Assembly (NCBI GenBank): GCA_963920765.1
Contig: OY987246.1
Span: 23,383,167-23,447,166, forward strand
From: Ulota crispa
Lineage: Eukaryota; Streptophyta; Bryopsida; Orthotrichales; Orthotrichaceae
DNA: 64,000 nucleotides
Direction of reading: 5' to 3'
This document shows, one piece after another, positions 49,601 through 61,035 of the stretch. The notes under the pieces were generated by a model, which searched no databases, was not told where the DNA came from, and saw nothing but the letters and a program-made list of their open reading frames with translations. The position numbers and the translations under genes were made by a program. How positions within the stretch are numbered: the stretch's first letter is position 1; every line of letters begins with the position of its first letter.

Positions 49601-52497
49601 AAAAAAGTATTATAGAAATGTTTTTGGGCAAAGTAGCGACTATGTTACATAACGGGATGAAGTGCCATTTTATGGCCTCATTCTTGCAATAACGTAGGGT
49701 CCATTTAATGTCAATGCTTGCTTCTTTTGTATATATGAATGTTGTAAAATTTGAGTAAGGATGATTTTGTTTTGATGGAACGAGGGATTGCTATTCAATG
49801 AGGACACAGGTATATGGTAGGGATCGCAGGGTCTCCTGGAGCGGGGAAATCAACGGTTGCAAAAGAGGTTGCGGTGCGGTTGAATGCACTTTGGTCTAAG
49901 AATAAAAGGGAGAAGGGCGGAGAAGCTTCAGAAGAGATTGCTGTTGCTGTACCGATGGATGGGTTCCATCTCTACCGTTGGCAACTTGATGCCATGCAGG
50001 TCAGCCCATCTTGCGTTTTCTGCAAGTTCCCAAATTTCATGTTAATTGCTAATTGAGGATTATTTTCCACATTTTGTCGGTTTTGTGTTGGGATTAAGTT
50101 ACTCTATGGCAATATAGTTGTCTTAAGTTCTATGACCTTTGAGGTAGCTAGAGCACCATAGGACATTAGTAGCTGGACGATCAGAAAGCTACACAACTAG
50201 TAGATGCACAAATACACCAAGTTGTCCATACATACGGTACTAAAGAAACATCTAAGTGGTACATATCATAGCTTGGTTGGTGAAGTATATACAGTTAAAT
50301 GTTTTGCTACTCGGTACCTTGCTTATATAATTGGATAACAGGCTAAACTCTTGTATCTTTATGTTTTCCATGGTATCAATTTCTAATCAGCGTTTGTGAA
50401 GGTTACGTTCTTGAGAGTTCAGATGTGTTCTGGTTAGTTAAATGAATTCCACAAGAGGGCATTCATATATAGAACAGCATTGATAACACAGTATCAAAAT
50501 TTATTACTATAGAAAAATTTCCTTCCTTTTTCTTTTCTGCTTCTTTTTATTGCATGTCTGAGTGTACAAAGATTATTCATGCCGTGTTTGGTGTCTTGCA
50601 GGACCCACTAGAAGCCCATGCTCGTCGAGGAGGTTAGTACAAAGTTTTGAATTTTTCTTTGGATCACCTGCACTATTGTGAGTGTGTCCCTGTTTTTAAT
50701 TATCTTCAAACTACACTTTTATTTTTTGTTTAGTTTTTTAATTGTGGTTCAAACTGTTCTTTTGCTTTTTAAATTATATATTGATTTTCTTTTGACAAGC
50801 TGTTGAGGGATTTTTTTTATCAGCTCACTGGACGTTCGACCCTGCGTCTCTGGTCAAGAACTTGCAGCATTTGCGAAGTCAGGTGCGAAGGTGATCTACC
50901 TCATTCAAAACTTTGCGATTCTGTACTTTATTTTCATATTATTACTTAGCTTGCCAGTTTCCCAGTAGATGACTTTTCTTCTTTATCAGGGGTCTGTTGT
51001 GTCTATGTATTTATCAGCCTTAAAAAAAATTGTGTCTTTTATATCTTTTTAACAACCTTTCATTCACTAAACGTGCTTCTATGCTGAATGTGCAGGGTTG
51101 GGCACACTTACCTTCGTTTGACCATGGAGTAGGAGACCCTGTTGAGAAAGACATATACGTATCACCGATGTATGGTCTTATTCTTGCTGCAATTCCAATC
51201 AGTTAAACCTCTGTTGAAGTTTTTTCAAAGCTAAGTTTTTCATTTCCAACTTTTTTGTTAGCTAAGATAGTTTGCTAAAGAAATGCTTGCGATGTTATCA
51301 GACATAAAGTCGTTTTGGTGGAGGGCAACTACCTGCTGATGGAAGAGGGAGAATGGACAGGCCTGGCAGATCTCTTCGATGAACGCTGGTATGGGTTCAA
51401 ATCCAATACTGATTGTTGGAATAAAGTCATTCTATGGTATTGAATTAATCTTAAGTCTATTCATTAGTATGAAGAGAGGCATTTACGTAATAGGTAATAT
51501 ATAATGTAGCCAGATGGGCAAAAAATATACAATTGAGCAATTTGGTGTTGAATGGGGATGGCATCTTTATGTTCATTATCAACCCACTTAAGATGTCAAA
51601 GCTACTCTTATTCTTAGAATTTGAGTTAAACTGACATTCACATTGTTTCCATTTACTGTTTTCTAGGCTTTCCTTTTCTGAACAATATTGCCTAGGGCTC
51701 TCTTGACGAACTGTTTATACAAACAGGTATGTAGACATCGACATTGATGAAGCTATGAATAGGGTCGAAAGGAGACACGTGTCTACAGGCAAGTGCACCC
51801 TTCCTGAACCGTGGCATCGTTGATAACTTTCATTTCCTTTAATCTGTCAAAGAAAAGTAGCTTTTGTGGACAACTTCCTTAATCTTTGAAAGTGCCATTG
51901 TCCACAATGGCTGTTTTCAAACGCTTAATATATAAACTGCTTGAAATGGTGATATACTTCGAAGTACGCCTAGAAAGAAATTTTTGTCTATTCAACCATG
52001 TGACTAGTTTGATCATTGAATGCTTCATGATTTTTGTACAAGGCTTTGAATTAGTTCATGTAGAGATGATATCAGGAAAAAACTAGCAAGAACAAAGATC
52101 TTGTTTCTGGAATCTTTGTAGGCCGTCATTTATTTTGCCTCAAATGCTCCAGATCTACATGCTACCCATCCTTGCACTCTCATGGGTCAATCTGTTTGTC
52201 ACGATATCTGAGGCTGATTTACAAGTGAACCTTGTGCTGTTTTGCAGGAAAAGCTCCAGACTATGCAAAACAGCGGGTAAGCCATACCGGATTATGAATA
52301 TATTAAACTATGCATTGCATTTTTTATTTCGGGTTTGATTTTATGCTTCATTTTCAGCTCATGGCTAATATTTGGGTTTATCTGGGCCTACTTGGGTTTA
52401 TTGACAGGTGGTGTACAACGATCGGCCTAACGCTGAACTCATTGCTCTTACAAAATGGAATGCCGATCTCATTATTCCATCAATTTCTGCATATTAG
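46626..52497 (+). CDS. Plastid-type P-loop kinase of the uridine kinase / PRK family
   Basis: Model: exons 46626-46699, 47698-47783, 48841-48950, 49152-49195, 49345-49419, 49810-49999, 50602-50632, 50824-50882, 51096-51169, 51302-51388, 51727-51788, 52248-52276, 52408-52497; 1011 nt, 336 aa; every junction keeps frame. The first ~25 residues are Ser/Pro-rich (TSPSPSPSPLLPLPPR), as in a transit peptide. The kinase core begins at about 110: Walker A GSPGAGKS at 137-144, VPMDGFHLYRWQLDA, RRGAHWTFDPASLV, VLVEGNYLLM, DERWYVDIDIDEAMNRVERRH, then VVYNDRPNAELI. This matches the eukaryotic P-loop family often labelled putative uridine kinase (Arabidopsis At1g03030 by recall). The true phosphate acceptor is not known to me. 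The intron after 51788 appears to start with GC. The first two exons are less certain than the core. Confidence 0.85.
51789..52247 (+). other. Probable GC-AG intron in the kinase gene
   Basis: The exon ends ...TCTACAG and the intron begins GCAAGT, the canonical context for the minor GC-AG class. Splicing to 52248 gives HVSTGKAPDYAKQR, which fits the family. The nearest GT (AAGTGC, six bases later) would shift the frame. Confidence 0.75.
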
Positions 52498-52873
52498 GTA
52501 GCATAATGATAGTTTCAAATAAAAATTCAAAGTTGGACTGCTGCTGTATATTTAAAAGGTCAAGATGATCAGGAGTATCTTGTAGAGATTGTTGCGTCTG
52601 CTATTGGTGTTGAAACGTCAATTGTGATTTCATTTTATTCTGCAATAATGAAACTGCTAATGGGAGACTGAATCCACGCCTACACTCGTATTGTACCTTT
52701 AAAGTGATTACACTTTTCATGGTCTCCTTTGGAATGCTTACCTCTAATTTAGCATGGAAAATGCCGACAAGCAAAACGTCCAAAATGATGAGTGATGGAA
52801 GGGGTAATAACAATGTGGAGTTGGTGACCATTTTGGGTATGTTTTGGGTCTATATGAAGTAAGTTTTTAACCC
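52498..52873. other. 3' UTR and spacer after the kinase gene
   Basis: Moderately AT-rich sequence with no further gene; probably the 3' UTR at first. Confidence 0.5.
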
Positions 52874-53320
52874 TTAACCCCTGAGCGCCCAGTCGACATT
52901 ATACTGTTGATGGGCCCATAAACTTTATCTCACTTTTTCTCTCAATCCGTACGGTGAAAATAGTCATGGTTGGTCCCCATTAGCAAAGAAGGTAGTCCCT
53001 TTTTCAAATCCTGCGATCACTTCTCTGGATGTAATTTTCCAAGCTGTGGTGGCCACACTAGTAGAAACCCGTGTTTTTCTTAACGCATTTTTTTGGACGT
53101 TCAATTTTTTTAATGTTATAATTGATGTTAAAGTTAACATCTTAATGTTATTTTTGATGTCAAAACTAACATCTTTGTGTTATGTTTGATGTCATTATAA
53201 ACACACAAAAATTTGGACGTCCAAAAAAATGCGTTAAGAAAAACTCGAGTTTCTACTAGTACCATTAAACCCCCCATTTTCTCCTAAATCCTAAAATAAC
53301 TCTAGGTGCTTAGGGGTTAA
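52874..53320. mobile_element. piggyBac-like MITE, family D, carrying a CACTA element
   Basis: It starts TTAACCCCTGAGCGCC and ends GGTGCTTAGGGGTTAA. The unit is 447 bp; removing the nested CACTA-type MITE and its duplication leaves about 238 bp, close to family A length. The right TTAA is shared with the next element. Confidence 0.75.
53053..53264. mobile_element. CACTA-type MITE, palindromic, CCA duplication
   Basis: The element is 53056-53261, from CACTAGTAGAAACCCGTG to CGAGTTTCTACTAGTA (the last base mutated from G), flanked by CCA on both sides. It is closely similar to the unit at 25660-25865 across the whole palindrome (TAACATCTTTGTGTTATGTT and its complement). Confidence 0.85.
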
Positions 53321-53666
53321 AGGACGGATGGATCACCGTGGCTTGCCCTGCCTGTAGCATTCTACAGTGTTTTGCACATGGGCACCAGTAGTATTGCTTC
53401 AAAAAGTTGAAAAAGTCAACAGTGCATGGTGCCCTCATGAAAATTGCAAGAAGGGCAACTCGGGAGCTAACACCATGTATCACAGTTTGGGTTACAAAAC
53501 AAAATGAATGTATCTCAAGAGATAATTTTTTGCCTTCCATGATGCACTTACGCATTTATGATCACTTCTGAAAAAAATCAAATCAAAATCAGTATTTTTC
53601 TAAGATACAGAGTTTTTTTTTGGAGGCAAAGGACGTTTTTCGTCCGTGCCAATGTTTAGGGGTTAA
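53317..53666. mobile_element. piggyBac-like MITE, family F, copy 2 (inverted)
   Basis: It runs from TTAA at 53317 to AATGTTTAGGGGTTAA. Inner sequence (GTGCATGGTGCCCTCATGAA) matches the complement of 34054-34432. Its left TTAA is the right TTAA of the family D element. Confidence 0.65.
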
Positions 53667-53835
53667 GGGGAAGGTATTTGTAGAGTTTTATACTAAATTA
53701 ACTTCTTGCCAAGGCAATGTGTTGATGTTCTTGATTGTTTTTTTCATAATGTGTCATTGTATAGACTTCTATTGCTCTTGGGTTATGTTTTTGACCTCCT
53801 ACAACCTTTAGTTTTGAAAATCCATAACTCAATCA

Positions 53836-54290
53836 TTATATTGTGCAAGACACCATAAACCAACAAAAATTTGGTCACAAAATGTCAAATAGTGGTTGAC
53901 TTTGGGTGCTATCATTGTATTTTTTGCAAATGATAATTCAAATTTGTTTTTGTAACTTTTTTCCTAAAATCTCCCTCATGATTACAAAGAGTTTCAATTT
54001 ATTAAGGGATGTTATGAATAGCTCATATGGTTGTTAGGTCTTTGTTGTTTTATGTTGTAATACCCTTCAACAAGTTGAAGCTCCTTGTTATTTTAAACCC
54101 CTCAATAAGTTGAAACTCTTCATAGCTATGAGTAGGGAGATCTTAAGAAAAAAGCTACAAAAAACATATTAGAATTATCATTTTTCCAAAAGTACATTGA
54201 TAGCACCCACAGTCATCCACTATTTGACATTTTGTGGCCAAATGTTTGTTGGTTTAAGGTGTCTTGTACCATACCTCCAAAATTCATGGA
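53836..54290. repeat. Inverted repeat with about 90-bp arms
   Basis: CAAATAGTGGTTGACTTTGG near 53885 and GTCATCCACTATTTG near 54210 lie in arms of about 90 bp that are complementary with some mismatches (also TTGTTGGTTTA against TAAACCAACAA). The arms enclose about 260 bp. No target duplication was recognised. Confidence 0.6.
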
Positions 54291-54749
54291 GTTGTTTACT
54301 TTTTTGCTTCAAAGTTATTTTGTTGATGTGCAAAAATGAGTAGAAAAGAAATTGAAGCACTTATTGTGGTTTGTTGTGGTTAGAGTGTTGAGGAATAGGT
54401 TTTTTAGTTTTATTTCATTAGGACAATTCTAGAAGCTTTTGAATGATGTAAAAGGCAATGCATTTGGTGAAGAAACAAAAAACGCATAGCAAATAAACAG
54501 GAGCGAAACTGAAGAATGACCATGGTTAAGAAGAAAATGTGGAGAGCAAGATTTGTGAAAAACTTAGATAAAAGTGTAACTTCCTGACCTCTAAATCCTT
54601 TTTATTTGCCATTTCATGCACATAATCTGAATGTTTTCTACATTTTTAAAACAATGTGTACGTGGTGTGCAATGCCATGATTCTCATAAGAACGGTAAGA
54701 AACAAGATAATGGAGTCAAGCAATGGAGTTTCAACTTCCTCAAAAGTTT

Positions 54750-54839
54750 CAAAAAAAATTATAAAAATTGGTTTAGTCATATGTACATGCTTGAGGTTCA
54801 TTTGTCCCTCAAGGGGATAGTTAGACTTTGAGGGGTTAA
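54750..54839. mobile_element. Right end of a family C-like element (copy 5, left end unresolved)
   Basis: The end reads TTTGTCCCTCAAGGGGATAG, then ACTTTGAGGGGTTAA, the same arrangement as the right ends of copies 43010-43916 and 61036-61979. I could not locate its left end. Confidence 0.5.
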
Positions 54840-55439
54840 GCTTGTCAAAATCACAAATTTTGGTCAATTTCTTTCTTCTTTTTCCTTCATCTTAAACTAT
54901 TTAAATTTTAAATTTTCACTATTCATATTTTGAGAATGCTATTGTATGTGGAAGCCAATAATTGTTGAAAAAATGGCTTTGTATGTGAATTTCTTGAAGC
55001 TAGTTTCCTACTCAAAAGTTTTAGTATGTATTTGCTAATTCAAAATATTATAAGAATTTCTAGGCATATGGCAAGTCCTATTACAAAAAATCATTTGAAA
55101 AGAGTTCAAGCAAAAAAGTGAAATTAACTAGTGCATAAGTCTCCCCAAATTATAGCTATCCAAAACTTGAATGCCCCTGGCCAAAAAGAATTCTCACTTC
55201 AAACCTTATAATCTCACAATCTATTTGGCAAACATCTTTCATCTTTTTACTATAACATAATGAAATAGTGTACCACTAGATTGTGTAGGAAATTGCACCA
55301 AGATTTCATTTCACATTTATTTTTTACCTTTGTTATCAAAAACAACTTATTCTAGATATTTTTTTGGTGAAACATACTCAAGCAACTTTAGGGGTTACGT
55401 TGATCAACAAAAAATTACCAAATCCCTGCTTCAAGGTAA

Positions 55440-55688
55440 GCTATTTTGTGAGCATAGAACGGTGAGCCTATGAGCGGTGAGCCAATATTTTGTGAGTGGG
55501 AATCAAATTTGGGCTCAAAGTTAATGAAAAAACTTTAAAAACAACAATTTTTCAAGAGATAAATGTTTATAATGTGCAATTGTAAGGTCCTATGTACACA
55601 TTTACAGGTGAAATTTAATATTTTGACAAAATAATTACACTCATGGCTCACGACTCATGAATCCCTGCTCACAATTTAGCATTCCCCT
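55440..55688. mobile_element. Dispersed repeat family E, copy 3
   Basis: It begins GCTATTTTGTGAGCATAG and ends CTCACAATTTAGCATTCCCC. It matches the 15780 copy throughout (TTTTTCAAGAGATAAATGTTTATAATG region). Confidence 0.7.
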
Positions 55689-56043
55689 CCCTGCTTCAGG
55701 CTGTTTCTGGGGGCTCATGGACACTGCTACTAGTAGATGGAACATCTTTTTCCATTCACTGAATCTTGGAGTTTTGTGAAGTGGAAATTCCATCAACCAT
55801 GAAGAGATTCTACTAGTCTCCCAAAAAAGTGTGGAATATTAACATGGACCCATGAAAAAGGCCATTAGGCGGTTGGCTTAACAAGCAATCAAGCACTTTT
55901 AATATGTTTATTATATTTACATTCATCCTTTTAATGCTTTTGGGTGAACTCTGAATACTGTCAAAAGATGAAAATTTCAAAAAATCTTCAAAATAATGCC
56001 AACGGATGAATTTGTAAAGGCTTGGACACACTAGCAATTCTGC

Positions 56044-56955
56044 TTAACCCTTTAGAGGCCACCGAACCATATTTTGGTTCGAGAGAGTGGTTTTCCGCTT
56101 ATAGAGTAAAATCCTTCAACAATTTGGAAATTGGTTTTGAAGAACGCTTGTGTTTACAAGAATTTTATATCCAATCACACAAAAACAATGAAATCAGGCA
56201 TGTGGGTTGATAAACAATGATGTTTATACGGCATGGCCTCAAAATACGTATCCATATTTGGCCAAAGATGGATCAAAGTAACAACACAATACATCAAACA
56301 TTCAAGAAAAATGTAAAATTTCAATTGTGCGGTACTAAAAAATTTCAAATTCCTCAAGAAATATGCTTGTATTGTTTCTCTATACGGTAGTAGTATAATT
56401 GTAATATTTGAAAATCTATTGAAACGGTGCTATCATTTCACATTGAAAATACGTTATCCTACATTTAAAGCCAATTCTTCATTGTTTTCATTGTTTGGAT
56501 TTTCCATAGCATTTACTAATTTTCTTGTGAAATTGTTTTTGGGTAGCTAATAAAGTGGGATTTTTGACCCTTTTTGTCCACTTAGCTACACCTTGTGATT
56601 GCTATTTTTAACCACTTTGTGTGAAATTAGTCTCATTGGAAAGTTGAGAAATCCTACTTTTAAAAAGTATAAGGCTCTTTTCAAACAAAGCTTGTATGAA
56701 GTAGTAAGATCCAAAACCACACAAGCACAAAAACTAGTGATTTTCTACCTACAACTGACTCAATCATTATAATATTTCACCTCCAATGGTAGATCTAGTT
56801 GAAATTTTGATACTTTATGGTAAACAAGGTGTAGTTTCCATTTGTACGATTGGATTATTGAAATCAGGTCCATATTTGATTCAACCGCACATTGAAGTTT
56901 ACTACCCCGGTTTCTAATGAATTTGTGAAAATGTGTGTGGTCTTTAAAGGGTTAA
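56044..56955. mobile_element. piggyBac-like element, separate 912-bp family
   Basis: It starts TTAACCCTTTAGAGGCCACC and ends GTGGTCTTTAAAGGGTTAA, about 19-bp terminal inverted repeats with a few differences. The inside differs from family C. No transposase frame is seen. Confidence 0.75.
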
Positions 56956-56988
56956 GGAATTTTGTGTTATAGTAGTTTGGTAGTGAGA

Positions 56989-57167
56989 TACAGTAGTGCC
57001 TCCCTAAGATGAACCTTTATAAAGAAAAACACTTGACTAAGATGAAGTAGATGATTGTCCCTGGTGGTTGAGGAGCTACAAAAACTTATTTAGTTACAAT
57101 GAATGTTTTCCTTACATGAAAAGAATATGTTGTCCGGATACCTTCATCGTATCCAGGCACTACTGTA
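56989..57167. mobile_element. pogo-like (Tc1/mariner) MITE with TA duplication
   Basis: The element is 56991-57165 (175 bp), from CAGTAGTGCCT to AGGCACTACTG, with TA directly outside both ends. CAGT-starting ends with a TA target fit pogo-type elements. Confidence 0.7.
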
Positions 57168-57820
57168 CTAAGGTTCATTGTAATAATGTTTCATCAAAAT
57201 CTGCTTGCATGAATCACAGTGCCAAGGTTCAAATGCTACATTTGACTGTGGGCATTATTTTACCTTTAGAGTATATGCTTTGTCCTTGAATGTCAACCTT
57301 TTGATAATTTCTACTATCATGAACGTGTTCCGATGAATTTGTTTGGTGTGGCCTATACAAGCTTAGCACTACACCAATAACAATATTTAGTGTTGACAAT
57401 ATTAATTACAAATTGCAACATCAAATGTCAAAATAAATACTATTACTCAATTGCATTTTCATTAATCTTTTTAAATTAGTATCATAATAGTTTAGCTTGC
57501 ACTCAAACTTGCACTAAGTAGTATTCAACATTGTCACTAATTTTCAACAAGAACATTACTTAATAACTAAACAAGAAGTAGAGTGAGTCAAATTAAACGA
57601 TAAACAACTCCATATGCAATCTAACAATAAATATCATCATTGGTATATTGGCAATGCTATTGACATCATGGGCTTGGTTTATGCACACATACATGATGTT
57701 GGACCACGGTGGAAAAGTTTTGCCTGTGTATATGTTAAGAAATGTAAGAGTTTGGATGTTTACCATCAAGAGATTGAATTTAGAGATTTTGGATTCACAT
57801 TTTGATTCAAAATTCCTGAT

Positions 57821-59654
57821 TTAGCCCCTAAAGGATCAATCTATATTTTTTTGGCAATATAGCAGTTTTGAGCAGGTATGCAATGAATGGAGATTTCATT
57901 TCATTTCTTGAAATCTTCACAAATGATGTGTCCAAGGAGTAGCTTTAAAGTCCAAATTTTTTCATAACTTTTGACTAAGTTCAAGAGTTATTGCATGATA
58001 TGTAGTTTTCTTTGAACTTTGGGCAGCTTGTGTAGCTTTGAAACATCACTTTTTAAGAAATATAAATTTGAAATTGGTTTTTTAGATTTACAATGACTCA
58101 CAAAATTGTCTAATTGTTTGCTTTGAAGCCAAGTTTTTTTCCGTATTTCCACTATACAGTGACAAATTATAATTGGCTTTTTATTCTTAGATTTTGTTTA
58201 ACTTGATCCTTGTGCAATCATGATCAAGTATATACCAAATTTCAGTTACTAAAAACCAAAATCCTATTATTGGAAAATTATTTTGAGTCAAAATCATAGT
58301 TTTAGAAGAAAGTTGATTAAAAAACATTGGTGATGAATTTTTGAGATTTGATTGCATAGATATGTAGGAGACATCCATATGCACATCTTTGTTTCAAACT
58401 AACATTTCCAAAAAGTTTCAAAATTCCTTCTATAGAGATTTTAATGTTATGGTGATCATGACCAAATTCAGTAAAATAGATAATTCTTCATGAGAATTAG
58501 TTTTTGGCAAAATAAACATATTATCATGTCTAAATGTACAAACTTAATCACATTGTATATGCTATTTTGCCAAAAACTAATTCTCATGAAGAATTATCTA
58601 TTTTACTGAATTTGGTCATGATCACCATAACATTAAAATCTCTATAGAAGGAATTTTGAAACTTTTTGGAAATGTTAGTTTGAAACAAAGATGTGCATAT
58701 GGATGTCTCCTACATATCTATGCAATCAAATCTCAAAAATTCATCACCAATGTTTTTTAATCAACTTTCTTCTAAAACTATGATTTTGACTCAAAATAAT
58801 TTTCCAATAATAGGATTTTGGTTTTTAGTAACTGAAATTTGGTATATACTTGATCATGATTGCACGAGGATCAAGTTAAACAAAATCTGAGAATAAAATG
58901 CCAATTATAATTTGTCACTATATAGTGGAAATACGGAAAAAAAACTTGGCTTCAAAGCAAACAATTAGACAATTTTGTGAGTCACTATACATGTATGTTG
59001 AATGCTTTGGATCATTCCATTTTTATCAGTGAGATGAAAGTCATGATGAGTTTTTGTTTGCGGGCAATTATGGATTCTCTATTGTAAAACAAACTTTGAA
59101 GTCCTTTACTTTACTCAATTTCTAATATATTTGAAAAAAAAATAGAACTAACAGATGTAGAGTTTTTATTGCAGCATTATTACTATTGGGAATGGGATTG
59201 GTATTTTTCATTTTCATAATTAAATTCTTAACAATTTAGTGTTTGGAATCGTTCTCTACTTCTTTTTACTTACTTTTTTTTTTACCAATGTGTTCAATTC
59301 CAAATGATATGAAAATTTTCAAGTTTGTATCCAACTTGCATTGAAGAATAAGTCCAAAGAGTTACAACTATTTTGAATTTTTTTCATACAAATGCAACCT
59401 TGTGAAGTGCAACTATTTGGGTTTTTGCAAGGACAAAAAATGACTTTTTGTCAATTCAAACTCAAATATTTTGCAATCTACAAGGTGAAAATTTCTGAAT
59501 TTTTTTCCACATCTTTTGAAACTAGTGTAATACAAGATTTTAAGAGTACATTTGTCCAAAAGTAATTTCTTTAAAAAAAAGTTACTTGTTCTATAGATGG
59601 TAGTTTTGTATCAATTTTGATGAAAACTTAGTCAAAAAAACCTTTAGGAGTTAT
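57821..59654. mobile_element. piggyBac-like element, family C, copy 4, carrying a long fold-back
   Basis: It starts TTAGCCCCTAAAGGATC and ends CCTTTAGGAGTTAT, both slightly decayed. The unit is 1834 bp; subtracting the 891-bp fold-back leaves 943 bp, the family C length. Inner stretches (GGATCATTCCATTTTTATCAG) correspond to the family C copy at 8611. Confidence 0.65.
58094..58984. repeat. Near-perfect fold-back, arms about 421 bp, loop about 48 bp
   Basis: The left arm is 58094-58514 and the right arm 58563-58984. I found only about five differences between them (for example CACAAGG against CACGAGG, and CTGTATAG against CTATATAG). A transcript crossing it would form a very long hairpin. The identical 65-codon frames on opposite strands are simply the two arms and not genes. 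Confidence 0.9.
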
Positions 59655-60549
59655 TCTAGAACCCACAAAGTGAAATATAATTAAACTAAGCCAAAATAAG
59701 GTGCAATTATTACTTTTACGCTTGCTTGTAAGAAACGCTAAAATATTTCACCCTGGCCCGGCAGTAAACCACGCCGTTGACTTTTGGCAACATCGAAGTA
59801 TGTGCTGTAAAGCGAGCCGTTGACATTTTAGCGTCGAATCCCAAGCACTTGTTGACCCAGCTTTTAGTCAAAGGGCCGGTGCAACTGTGCAAGTGAGGAT
59901 GGGGAATTGGGGATTGGGGACCATGTGATTAAAGATGCTTGTTCAAATGGCCCCAAATTTTTTTCCCGTTTCTTAATTTTGATTTTCAATGGACAGAAAT
60001 GGGGGTTAACGCTCTCCAAGAGGATAGCCTTATCCTTGCCGAATGAGAAAATCTCCAAATTAGGCAGAGCTTAGTTTTTCTCGGGATTTGTGACATTTGT
60101 CTAAACTTTGTAATCTTCTTCTGAGGTTTAGAAAGGTAAAAGTCAAACTGTGCTTAAGAGACCTAAGGCCCACAATTAGTGCTGATTGAGGATTACTGTG
60201 CCTGTGTTTTAGCGGTTCACACTTCACACCTACCCCAAGATCCAAGTCCCACTGAAATCATAAAAGCCTGGTTGGTCGAGAGGTTGAAAAAGCAAGGGCC
60301 ACTTACTTGTAAGAGTCAAAGGCCATAAAATTGGGGTCATTTGAGCCAAACTCCAGTCCAAATGATTTGGAGAACAGACTGAAGAGCATCTCCACCACAT
60401 TGGTAATTTCTCATCTAGTGAAACGTACTGAATAGAGTTGACTTATGATTTCCCAACCATGTAATTAGGTAAAATAGTGCTCAACCAGTAACAAGTCTCC
60501 TTGCTTGAAAAGTATATAGACTCTTCATCATTGCTTCCTCAACTTATTA
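59655..60549. other. Gene-free stretch
   Basis: 59740-60250 has more balanced composition than its surroundings but contains no convincing exon on either strand. Confidence 0.4.
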
Positions 60550-60886
60550 CCGTAATGCTTGGTTAATGTCAACCTTTGTAATAACATCAATTGGATAAGA
60601 TCACAGCCTTACTCCCCTTTTGTCCAAAACATGTATTATGAGCTTGGTTAAGATCAAGTGCTTGCATATGGTCAACATTTGCTTTTCATCAATGCCCATT
60701 TTTACTCATCAATTAGAAAGGCGTTTGGTTAGTGTACCAAAAACATGGGTGGGAAAGCACCTCCAAAGTTGCAACCATCAAAACTAGGGAAATTAATGCA
60801 AATGGAGTGTTTGTTTATGATCAATGCTTGGATAGGGTCAACGCTTTTTTCTAGCCCAAGGTGTTGACCTTATCCAAGCACCACTG
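60550..60886. mobile_element. Possible pogo-like element with sub-terminal hairpin
   Basis: The right end GGTGTTGACCTTATCCAAGC continues CACCACTG and is followed by TA. The left end CCGTAATGCTTGGTTAATGTC looks like its decayed complement preceded by TA. A 20-bp inverted copy of the end lies at 60825-60844, making a tight hairpin to 60880. Confidence 0.5.
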
Positions 60887-61035
60887 TAATTGATAAAAAA
60901 AAAAAGTAGTATATTAGAGGAGTTGCCATGCAATGAAAAATGCAAATTTTGGAGTGCAAGGAAGAATCTTTTGGCAGGCCGGAGCATGAACAGCCTCCCT
61001 TTCATCCAAAAGTGTAGCTAACATGGTATTTTACC

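Noticed and set aside
58187-58890. Two identical 65-residue proteins encoded on opposite strands (58187-58384 minus, 58693-58890 plus)
   Set aside because: They are the two arms of one near-perfect fold-back. Identity follows from the palindrome, and the sequence is AT-rich with no homology.
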